A stretch of DNA of 64,000 nt from Lachnospiraceae bacterium. Lineage in GTDB: Bacteria; Bacillota; Clostridia; Lachnospirales; Lachnospiraceae. The DNA is taken from NCBI GenBank assembly GCA_024681795.1, contig JAILAD010000051.1:1-64000 (forward strand). The letters run 5' to 3'. Shown one piece after another: positions 10,588-18,920 of the stretch. A model generated the notes under the pieces. That model searched no databases. It worked only from the letters and a program-made list of their open reading frames with translations, and was not told the DNA's origin. The translations under genes and the position numbers were made by a program. The number at the start of each line of letters is the position of its first letter. Positions within the stretch are counted from its first letter, which is position 1.

Positions 10588-12561
10588 ATGTGGGAAGCTG
10601 AACAGAAAAGAATGAGAGAATTACACGTGATTCTGAAAGAAGCGTCAAGGGCATATTATGCCAATGACGAAGAAATCATGAGCAATTTCGAATACGATAA
10701 ACTTTACGATGAACTTGTGGCATTGGAAGAAAAAACAGGAATCGTATTATCCGGAAGTCCTACCGTGGAGGTCGGATATGAGGCGGTCGATTTTCTTCCG
10801 AAAGAGAGACATGTTTCTCCGATGCTGTCGCTTGCAAAAACGAAAAGCCGCGGGGAACTGGCTGACTGGCTCGGGGAAAAAGAAGGACTGCTTTCCTGGA
10901 AACTGGACGGCCTGACAATCGTACTGACTTATGAAAACGGGGAACTTCAAAAGGCGGTTACCAGAGGAAACGGAGAGGTGGGAGAAATCATTACCCCGAA
11001 TGCAAAGATGTTTTTAAATCTTCCTCTTAGGATTTCATATAAGGGGACACTTGTTCTTCGCGGAGAAGCGGTCATCGGATACGGGGATTTTAAAAAGATT
11101 AACGAAGCGATTTCGGATCCTGCGGAGCAGTACAAGAATCCGAGAAATCTCTGCTCCGGAAGCGTAAGACAGCTGAATAACGAAATCACGAAAAAGAGAA
11201 ACGTGCGATTTTTCGCATTTTCCCTGGTAAACGCTGAAGGTGTGGATTTCCGTAATTCCAGGGAAGAGCAGATGAATTATTTAAAGAGTCTCGGCTTTGA
11301 AACGGTATTCTTTAAGCGTGTCAACCGGCAGAATATACAGGAGGCGATTTCGTGGTTTGAAAAAGAAATCGAAAGTTATGACATTCCTTCCGACGGGCTT
11401 GTGCTGACCTATGATGACATTGCCTATGCCGTATCGCTCGGCAATACCGCAAAATCGCCGAGAGGATCCATTGCGTTTAAATGGCAGGACGAGATTGCGG
11501 TAACGACATTGAAATACATTGAATGGTCGCCTTCCAGAACGGGATTAATCAATCCCGTGGCGGTATTTGAACCGGTGGAACTTGAGGGCACCACGGTATC
11601 CCGTGCCTCCGTTCACAATGTCAGCGTCATGCGAAGCCTGAAACTGGGAATCGGGGATAAAATCAGTGTCTATAAAGCAAACATGATTATCCCCCAGATT
11701 GCGGAAAACCTGACCTGTTCCGATAACGTGGAAATTCCGGAACATTGTCCGGTATGCGGGAAGGAAACCATGATTCAGGAACAGAATGAAGCAAAGACAT
11801 TAATGTGCTTAAATCCGGAATGCCCGGTGAAAAAAGTAAAGGCGTTTACTCTTTTTGTCAGCCGTGATGCTATGAATTTTGACGGCCTTTCCGAGATGAC
11901 AATCGAGAAATTCACGGAACAGGGAATCATAAAAGAATATGCCGATTTCTATAAATTCCCGGATCACAAAGAGAAAATCGTTAACATGGAAGGCTTCGGT
12001 GAAACCTCTTACCGGAATCTTGTGGAGAGTGCCGAAAAAACAAGAAAAACCACGCTTGCCAAAGTGCTCTGTGCACTCGGGATTGCGGGAGTCGGTGTGG
12101 CAAATGCAAAGCTGATTGCCAGACATTTTGATGACGATATTTCCCGTCTTCGAAAAGCCACGAAAGAAGAAATCAGTGAAATAGACGGTGTCGGGGACGT
12201 CATCGGAACAAGCATTACGGAGTATTTTGCAAATCCCGTGAAAACGGAAGAATTAGACCGGCTGTTAAACGAACTTGAAATCGTGAAAACCGGGACAGAT
12301 GCATCAGCCATGACACTTACCGGTAAAACCTTTGTCATTACCGGAAGCCTGAATCATTTTAAGGACAGGTCTGCTTTAAAAGAGCGGATTGAGGCAAAGG
12401 GCGGCAAGGTTTCCGGAAGCGTATCCTCCAAAACGGAGTGTCTGATTAACAATGACGTAAATTCGGGCAGCAGTAAGAACAAGAGCGCGAAAAGTCTCGG
12501 CATTGAAATTTTATCCGAAGAGGATTTTCTTGCAAAATACGGAATAGATGCTGATTTCTGA
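10588..12561 (+). CDS. ligA: NAD-dependent DNA ligase
   Basis: KLDG nucleotidyltransferase motif, zinc finger CPVCGKETM..CLNPECPVKK, HhH region and C-terminal BRCT domain. Confidence 0.95.
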   Translation: MWEAEQKRMRELHVILKEASRAYYANDEEIMSNFEYDKLYDELVALEEKTGIVLSGSPTVEVGYEAVDFLPKERHVSPMLSLAKTKSRGELADWLGEKEGLLSWKLDGLTIVLTYENGELQKAVTRGNGEVGEIITPNAKMFLNLPLRISYKGTLVLRGEAVIGYGDFKKINEAISDPAEQYKNPRNLCSGSVRQLNNEITKKRNVRFFAFSLVNAEGVDFRNSREEQMNYLKSLGFETVFFKRVNRQNIQEAISWFEKEIESYDIPSDGLVLTYDDIAYAVSLGNTAKSPRGSIAFKWQDEIAVTTLKYIEWSPSRTGLINPVAVFEPVELEGTTVSRASVHNVSVMRSLKLGIGDKISVYKANMIIPQIAENLTCSDNVEIPEHCPVCGKETMIQEQNEAKTLMCLNPECPVKKVKAFTLFVSRDAMNFDGLSEMTIEKFTEQGIIKEYADFYKFPDHKEKIVNMEGFGETSYRNLVESAEKTRKTTLAKVLCALGIAGVGVANAKLIARHFDDDISRLRKATKEEISEIDGVGDVIGTSITEYFANPVKTEELDRLLNELEIVKTGTDASAMTLTGKTFVITGSLNHFKDRSALKERIEAKGGKVSGSVSSKTECLINNDVNSGSSKNKSAKSLGIEILSEEDFLAKYGIDADF

Positions 12562-12565
12562 AGAG

Positions 12566-12594
12566 TTCACAAAAACGGAAAAAAATGCTATAAT
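12566..12594 (+). promoter_or_regulatory. Candidate promoter for metA: TTCACA-17-TATAAT
   Basis: -35 12566-12571, -10 12589-12594, 17-bp spacer. Confidence 0.65.
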
Positions 12595-12627
12595 ATACTA
12601 TCTTTGTGAAAAAATCGGAGTTAAAAA

Positions 12628-13533
12628 ATGCCAATTCGTATACAAAACGATCTCCCTGCAAAGGAGATTCTGGAAAATGAAAATATATTTGTCATGGACG
12701 AGGACCGTGCGATTCATCAGGATATCCGTCCGCTGAAAGTGATTATCTTAAACGTAATGCCGCTGAAAGAGGAGACGGAACTTCAGCTTTTAAGACTGCT
12801 TTCGAATTCTCCGCTCCAGACGGATGTTACGTTTCTTACCATGAGAAGTCATGTGTCTTTGAACACTTCGGCAAGCCATCTGAATAAATTTTATAATTAT
12901 TTTGATGAGATTAAAGATCAGAAATTCGACGGTTTAATCATTACCGGAGCACCGGTCGAACAGATTGAGTATGAGGAAGTGGATTACTGGGAGGAACTCT
13001 GCAACATTATGGAGTGGTCGAAAACCAACGTGACATCCACGCTTCACATCTGCTGGGGAGCCCAGGCGGGACTTTATTATCATTTCGGACTTCAGAAGAA
13101 AATGCTTCCGAAGAAACTGTCCGGAATATACCTTCACCGTGTGATGAAGAGAAAAGAGCCGCTTGTCAGAGGCTTTGATGATGAATTCTATGCACCGCAC
13201 AGCCGTTATACCGAGGTAAGTGCCGAAGATATTCATAACTGCAATGCGCTGAAAGTGGTGGCGGAATCGGATGAGGCGGGAGTTTTTCTCTGTCTTACGG
13301 AAGACGGAAAGCAGATTTTTGTAATGGGACATCCCGAATACGACCGTTATACGCTTGATAAAGAATATAAAAGAGATCTCGGGAAAGGAATCAATCCGGA
13401 AATCCCGTTAAACTATTATCCGGACAACAATCCGGAAAATAAGCCGCTTATGTTATGGAGATCGCACAGTATGCTGATTTACTCCAACTGGCTTAATTAT
13501 TACGTATACCAGGTAACGCCTTACGAACTGTAG
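12628..13533 (+). CDS. metA: Homoserine O-acyltransferase (MetA family)
   Basis: [69 protein letters not shown]. Confidence 0.96.
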   Translation: MPIRIQNDLPAKEILENENIFVMDEDRAIHQDIRPLKVIILNVMPLKEETELQLLRLLSNSPLQTDVTFLTMRSHVSLNTSASHLNKFYNYFDEIKDQKFDGLIITGAPVEQIEYEEVDYWEELCNIMEWSKTNVTSTLHICWGAQAGLYYHFGLQKKMLPKKLSGIYLHRVMKRKEPLVRGFDDEFYAPHSRYTEVSAEDIHNCNALKVVAESDEAGVFLCLTEDGKQIFVMGHPEYDRYTLDKEYKRDLGKGINPEIPLNYYPDNNPENKPLMLWRSHSMLIYSNWLNYYVYQVTPYEL

Positions 13534-13579
13534 GGAATGAAAGCATGGTGTAAATCCGAATAAATACGGGGAGCTTCGT

Positions 13580-14539
13580 ATGGACAATTTTTTGGCAAAA
13601 ATGGAAAGAAAATTCGGCAAGTATGCAATCCGCAACCTGCCTTTATATCTGGTCATCTGTTACGGTTTCGGATATCTGATGAATATCTTTAAGCCGGAAT
13701 GGATTTTTGTGGTGAATTTAAATCCGTATGCAATTCTTCACGGACAGGTCTGGAGACTGTTTACCTGGATTCTGGTACCGGAGCAGACCAGTATCTTCTT
13801 TGTTATCATCGTTTTGTATTTTTATTATTCGCTCGGGCGGACGCTGGAGCGAAACTGGGGAAGTTTTCTCTTTAATGTTTATTTCTTCTCCGGATTTATT
13901 CTGACCGTGCTCGGTGCGTTCGGACTGTATCTTTACTTCAATACGCTCGGCGCTTCCTGGATTCAGGAAAATGAGGGGCTTTTTGCCTATATTATTCAGG
14001 GAAGTACGAATATTTACGCGGGAGACGAGTGGCCTGCGCTGCTCGGCGGAAATTATGCATATGCCTATATGGCAACGTTTTTCTCCACGTATTATATAAA
14101 TCTTTCCATTTTCCTTGCTTTTGCAATTATGTTCCCGGAAATGAAGGTGTATATCCTTTTCATCATTCCGATCAAAGTAAAGGTTATGGGAATCATCTAT
14201 GTGGTCATTCTTGCGCTCAATATTGCACTTGCATTTTACAGGGGCGGCGTAAGCTACGGACTATTGACGCTGGTATCAATCGGGGCATCGCTTCTTAACA
14301 CGCTGTTATTTTTCATTTATACGAAGCGGGGCAGATACAAATCTCCGAAGGAAATCAAACGCCAGCATGATTACAAGGTCAAAATCAAAGCCGCAGCAAA
14401 ACAGACGCACCACAAATGTGCAATCTGCGGACAGACCGAGGAGTCCAATCCGAATCTGCAGTTCCGGTACTGCTCGAAGTGCAACGGGAATTATGAGTAC
14501 TGTTCCGAGCATTTGTTTACACATAAGCATATCCAGTAA
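13580..14539 (+). CDS. Rhomboid-like multi-pass membrane protein with C-terminal Cys-rich (zinc-ribbon-like) tail
   Basis: NPYAILHGQVWRLFTWILVP and LGRTLERNWGSFLFNVYF rhomboid-like N-terminal features; CAICGQ...YCSKCNGNYEYCSEH tail; no GxS or TM6 His motif seen. Confidence 0.75.
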   Translation: MDNFLAKMERKFGKYAIRNLPLYLVICYGFGYLMNIFKPEWIFVVNLNPYAILHGQVWRLFTWILVPEQTSIFFVIIVLYFYYSLGRTLERNWGSFLFNVYFFSGFILTVLGAFGLYLYFNTLGASWIQENEGLFAYIIQGSTNIYAGDEWPALLGGNYAYAYMATFFSTYYINLSIFLAFAIMFPEMKVYILFIIPIKVKVMGIIYVVILALNIALAFYRGGVSYGLLTLVSIGASLLNTLLFFIYTKRGRYKSPKEIKRQHDYKVKIKAAAKQTHHKCAICGQTEESNPNLQFRYCSKCNGNYEYCSEHLFTHKHIQ

Positions 14540-14553
14540 AAAGAGTGGAAAAT

Positions 14554-15321
14554 ATGAATCAGGAAGAATTATTCAGCGAACAGCTTGCAGAATTAAGAGA
14601 ACTTGCAAAAAGTAAAAACGGTACCGTTACCGTCTCGGATATCAGGGAAACCTTCAGCGAGATGGAACTTGACGATGCCCAGATCAAACTGATTCTGGAT
14701 TATATCAAAGAGAATACGAAGATTAAAGTCGACAGCGAAGAAGACGGGGAAAACGACCGAAAAGAACTGTCGGGCGAGGATTCAAAATACATTTCTTTGT
14801 ATCTGGAGGAACTGGAGGAACTTCCGAAAATCAGTGAAGGAAAGAAAAGGGCTTTGTTTATGTCTGCCATGAACGGCGAAAAGCAGGCAAAAGAGGAACT
14901 GATTCTGGCACTCCTTCCACAGGTTGTGGACATCGCGAAATTATATACGGGTCAGGGCATTCCCGTTGAAGACTTAATCGGAGAAGGAAATGTTGCACTT
15001 GCCATGTCCATGGATGTTATCGAGCAGGAAGAAACTCCGGAGGAAGCGGAAGAGATGTCTGCCGGTATGGTAATGCGGGCGATGGAAGAACTGGTAAATG
15101 AGGATTCTCTTTCAAAGGATGCATTCGAAGAGTGGGCGGACCGTGCCAACGAGGTTTTGGAAAAAGCAAAGGAATTATCGGAGGAACTGCTCCGCAAGGT
15201 GACCATTGAGGAATTATGCAAAGAAGCCGGTTTCGAGAAAGAGTTCGTCATGGACGTTTTGGAAATAACGGGTGGCGGAATCGAATACCTGGAGCTTCCG
15301 GAGGACGGAAGGAAAGAGTAA
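14554..15321 (+). CDS. Degenerate sigma-70-like protein (regions 1.2-2.2 and a 3-like segment; no region 4)
   Basis: YISLYLEELEELPKISEGKKRALF and AKEELILALLPQVVDIAKLYTGQGIPVEDLIGEGNVALAMSMDVIE match the sigma 1.2/2.1/2.2 pattern; VTIEELCKEAGFEKEFVMDVLEI resembles region 3. ATG 14554; the track uses GTG 14545. Confidence 0.8.
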   Translation: MNQEELFSEQLAELRELAKSKNGTVTVSDIRETFSEMELDDAQIKLILDYIKENTKIKVDSEEDGENDRKELSGEDSKYISLYLEELEELPKISEGKKRALFMSAMNGEKQAKEELILALLPQVVDIAKLYTGQGIPVEDLIGEGNVALAMSMDVIEQEETPEEAEEMSAGMVMRAMEELVNEDSLSKDAFEEWADRANEVLEKAKELSEELLRKVTIEELCKEAGFEKEFVMDVLEITGGGIEYLELPEDGRKE

Positions 15322-15322
15322 T

Positions 15323-15772
15323 ATGCCGGACAGTTTAGACCGTTCATTTAAATATACAATGCAGGACACTACCCGGATTTACATCGGCGGAAGAATGACT
15401 TACCGGGAAATGATTGAATGGGACGATGTTCCTTTTAAAATCAAATCCATCGTAAATAAGGAATTCGTTCCGGATGCAGGTTCCGCGGAGACTACATTTG
15501 CGGAGCACTTCAAAAAACTCGAAAAGGATTCTTTCCTGTTTCAGGTATTAAAGACGTTAAAAACCAAAATAAAGGTTGATCTGCCCGTTCTGAAAAAAGG
15601 GAAAAACGGACAGAGTGTGGTATATAAGAGCAAACTCTGCACGATAGACGAATATCTGGATTTTATTAAGAATCCGGACAATGCACTCCGGATGGAAGAC
15701 GGGACAGTGACCGAACCGGTCACGGAAGAAATTTCGTTTTCAAAACTGGCGGTTATGATATACTCCGGCTGA
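15323..15772 (+). CDS. Hypothetical protein adjacent to the sigma-like gene
   Basis: ORF with ATG at 15323 (MPDSLDRSFKYTMQDTTRIYIGGRMTYREMIEWDD); starts 2 nt after the upstream stop. Confidence 0.7.
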   Translation: MPDSLDRSFKYTMQDTTRIYIGGRMTYREMIEWDDVPFKIKSIVNKEFVPDAGSAETTFAEHFKKLEKDSFLFQVLKTLKTKIKVDLPVLKKGKNGQSVVYKSKLCTIDEYLDFIKNPDNALRMEDGTVTEPVTEEISFSKLAVMIYSG

Positions 15773-15953
15773 GTTTGGCAGATAAGCATAATTTTTTTAA
15801 ATTCATTCTGTCTAAAATGACGAAAACATAAATCCGTATCGGAAAGAACGGTATATTTGTGATAAAATAAATTAATTATGGGGATAAGGAATCGAGGGTG
15901 GTGTTTTACCCGGAAAGTACGAAACTATAATATTCACGGAGTAATTAAGTTAC

Positions 15954-18836
15954 ATGGGGATTACTGAAAATAACGGCAACAGATTGGCGTCAAACCCTCC
16001 TGCGGAGAGTCTGGGGCATCACGGCGACAAAAAAGGAAAAAATCGAAACAGTTATACATCGTTCCGGTATCTTCTGATTGTCGAAAATGTTTTGATTGCA
16101 CTTGCATTCAGTCTTTTTATTGTTGTTTATTTCAATGTCACAAGTATTGGACATTTCAATGTCTGGATTGTCCTTATGCTTTTCTTCGGCGGTGCGCTTT
16201 TAGCAGGCGGTGCGGCGATTTTCTTCAGAATCGTCAAATTCTTAAGTCAGAAAGATCTTCCCGTATATCACAATTTTCTGGATGATGAAAATGTAGACCC
16301 GGAAACGGGACTTTATTACTATGACATCTTTAACAACGAAGTGACGGATGCCATGTCCATTTCTTTAATCAACTGTTATCTGGCGACGTTCCAGATTGAC
16401 GGTTTTGAGCACCTGCGTCATTTTGTCGGCCTTCAGAAGGCAGGCGATACCATGGCGGAAATCGGTGAGGTATTCCGTAAAAACGGTGCGGAGATGATGG
16501 GACACAGAGTTATTTGCGGAACCAGATCTTCCCACGAATTCGTGCTTTTTATTTCCGAATGTGACGACGTAAAAGAAGTGCGGACATTTTTGAATAAAAT
16601 CATGAATGAAATCAACGGAATTCTCCTTCGTCTTCCTACAGCGGAGAACTTTACCGCATACTGCGGATTTGCCTGTTACAATACCCACGCGGACAATTAC
16701 GACGATTTAATCAAATATGCCGGATTTGCGGTAACGGAAGCGGGAATGTTCCATAAAGTGGAGCCGCATATTTTCTCGCTGGATGCATATAAGCGCCAGG
16801 AGAACGAATACTTAAAGGACGATAAATTACGTAAGATTCTTGACAATAACGAACTTCAGTATAATTTCCAGCCGATTGTAAGTGCGAAGACCGGAAAGAT
16901 TTTTGCATATGAAGCACTGATGCGTACCAAAAAAGAAGTGGGACTTGCACCGACTGACGTTCTGGAACTGGCAGCGCGTCAGGATCGCCTGTATGAAGTG
17001 GAACATTATACGTTCTATAACGTAATTAAAATCATGAATTCGCACGCGGATGCTTTTGAAGACAGGAGACTTTTCTTAAACAGTATTCCGACCGTAATTA
17101 TCAAAGAGGGTGAATTCGACGACCTGATGGAGCAGTATAAGGATGTGATGAAGCATCTTGTTATTGAGATTACCGAGAACGGAATGCAGTCCGAAGAGTC
17201 CTGTGAAATCGTACATAAGTACATGGAAAAATCCGGCTGTGAACTGGCCCTGGATGATTACGGTACCGGTTATTCCAATGCGACTACGCTTTTAAACAAT
17301 TCGCCGCATTACCTGAAACTGGATCATTCCATTATCATGGGTATTGATACGGATTCCAAAAAGCAGCACCTGGTATCGAACTACATTGATTTTGCAAACA
17401 ATCACAATATGCAGATTCTTGCGGAAGGTGTGGAGACCGCGGAAGAACTGCAGATGGTAATCCAGCTCGGTTGTCATCTGATTCAGGGATTCTATACCGG
17501 GCGTCCGAATGCGGAAATTGTGGATTCCATTGCAAAGCCCATCGAAGACGAGATTCTTGCCATTAACTTAAAACTTGCAAAGCTGGCCGATAAGAAGAAA
17601 GTATACGAGGCAACGAATTACGACAATATTTCCCTGATTGAGAAAGCGCTTGATTTCTATTCCGAGATTCATATTAAGGAATCGGCGGTCCGCATTGTGG
17701 GTGTTAAGACCAGAGAAGTCTCCATGGAGATTAATGTTGCGGATAATATCAAGACGAATATTTCCGTCCGTGATGTCTGCATGCGCGGCAAGACAGGTCC
17801 GGTTATCAATATCGGAGAGAATTCACAGGTCATCTTAAATCTTGAAGGAGACAACAATTTCTTCTTTGAAGGAATCAAGGTTCCGAAATCCTCCAAACTG
17901 ATTGTGCAGGGCAGCGGTAACTTAAACATTCATGTAGACCACAATAACGGTATCGGTATCGGAATGACCTCACTGGATGTTCCGGAAAGCAAGCCGGAAC
18001 CGTACGGAACCATGATTTTTGAGCAGGAAGGAACGATTCATATCGAAAGCAACTCCGAGCATGCAATCGGAATCGGAGGTGTGAACGGAGACGAGGACAG
18101 CGAAATCCGGTTAAGCAGCGGAACCTTCGAAATCCTTGCAAACGGAACGAAGAGTCTCGGAATCGGAGCCGTTACCGGATATGCGAGAATTTCACTTGAC
18201 CGTTGTAAAATCACGATATCCGCTTCCGGTGCGGATACCGTCGGAATCGGAACTTACGGCGGATGGATTGATTTTTCCTCTGTTGCGGATATTGAACTTG
18301 AGGTATCGGGAAGCAATGCAACCGGTATCGGATGTCTGAATGACAGCAAGGGTTCCGTTGTGTTCAACGAAGGTGTGGTAACGGTAACCAATACCTGTAT
18401 GAACGGTGTCGGAATCGGTTCCATGAACGGAAGTCTCGACATTCAGATGTTCGGTGTGGAAACCATGGTTTATACGGAGGGATCGGAAGTCGGCGGTATC
18501 GGAAATTACCGCGGCGACGGAAACGTGTCCATTCGAAACGGTGCCATCGTCAAGGTAAGTCTCCTCGGGGCATCGCCCGTCGCACTCGGCGGAATAAAGG
18601 GACGACTGGAGATAACCGGAGGAAATATTCTGGCGGATATGGAAGGATGTCCACAGCCTGTTAACTCCTACGATACGCCGGTTTATCATAAGCTTGTTAC
18701 GGATACGGATCTTTACTGTAAGAAGATTGAAACCGGGGAGGGCACGTATCAGTATGTAGCCAATACATCCGACAGATTTGAAAACCTGCATATTTACCTG
18801 CCGGAGAAATGTAAGGAAATGGATATTAAATTATAA
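15954..18836 (+). CDS. Membrane protein: degenerate GGDEF + EAL c-di-GMP phosphodiesterase + C-terminal GIG-repeat (beta-helix-like) domain
   Basis: Two N-terminal TMs; GGDEF position reads SSHEF; EAL motifs EALMRT, ITENG, LALDDYGTGYSN, LKLD, AEGVE, QGFYTGRP; C-terminal repeats with GIG core. Confidence 0.92.
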   Translation: MGITENNGNRLASNPPAESLGHHGDKKGKNRNSYTSFRYLLIVENVLIALAFSLFIVVYFNVTSIGHFNVWIVLMLFFGGALLAGGAAIFFRIVKFLSQKDLPVYHNFLDDENVDPETGLYYYDIFNNEVTDAMSISLINCYLATFQIDGFEHLRHFVGLQKAGDTMAEIGEVFRKNGAEMMGHRVICGTRSSHEFVLFISECDDVKEVRTFLNKIMNEINGILLRLPTAENFTAYCGFACYNTHADNYDDLIKYAGFAVTEAGMFHKVEPHIFSLDAYKRQENEYLKDDKLRKILDNNELQYNFQPIVSAKTGKIFAYEALMRTKKEVGLAPTDVLELAARQDRLYEVEHYTFYNVIKIMNSHADAFEDRRLFLNSIPTVIIKEGEFDDLMEQYKDVMKHLVIEITENGMQSEESCEIVHKYMEKSGCELALDDYGTGYSNATTLLNNSPHYLKLDHSIIMGIDTDSKKQHLVSNYIDFANNHNMQILAEGVETAEELQMVIQLGCHLIQGFYTGRPNAEIVDSIAKPIEDEILAINLKLAKLADKKKVYEATNYDNISLIEKALDFYSEIHIKESAVRIVGVKTREVSMEINVADNIKTNISVRDVCMRGKTGPVINIGENSQVILNLEGDNNFFFEGIKVPKSSKLIVQGSGNLNIHVDHNNGIGIGMTSLDVPESKPEPYGTMIFEQEGTIHIESNSEHAIGIGGVNGDEDSEIRLSSGTFEILANGTKSLGIGAVTGYARISLDRCKITISASGADTVGIGTYGGWIDFSSVADIELEVSGSNATGIGCLNDSKGSVVFNEGVVTVTNTCMNGVGIGSMNGSLDIQMFGVETMVYTEGSEVGGIGNYRGDGNVSIRNGAIVKVSLLGASPVALGGIKGRLEITGGNILADMEGCPQPVNSYDTPVYHKLVTDTDLYCKKIETGEGTYQYVANTSDRFENLHIYLPEKCKEMDIKL

Positions 18837-18846
18837 TATAAATGAG

Positions 18847-18900
18847 CATGGGGGACGGGGTTAGCGGTTCAAAAATGAACCACTAACCCCGTCCCCATGG
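18847..18900. repeat. Long GC-rich palindrome, REP/RAYT-type candidate
   Basis: catgggggacggggttagcggttc-aaaaat-gaaccactaaccccgtccccatgg, near-perfect inverted repeat. Confidence 0.8.
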
Positions 18901-18920
18901 CTCAAACAGAAAGGATATAT

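Noticed and set aside
18192-18791. 199-aa minus-strand ORF under the EAL protein C-terminus
   Set aside because: Mirrors the GIG repeat region of the sense gene; no RBS or domain.
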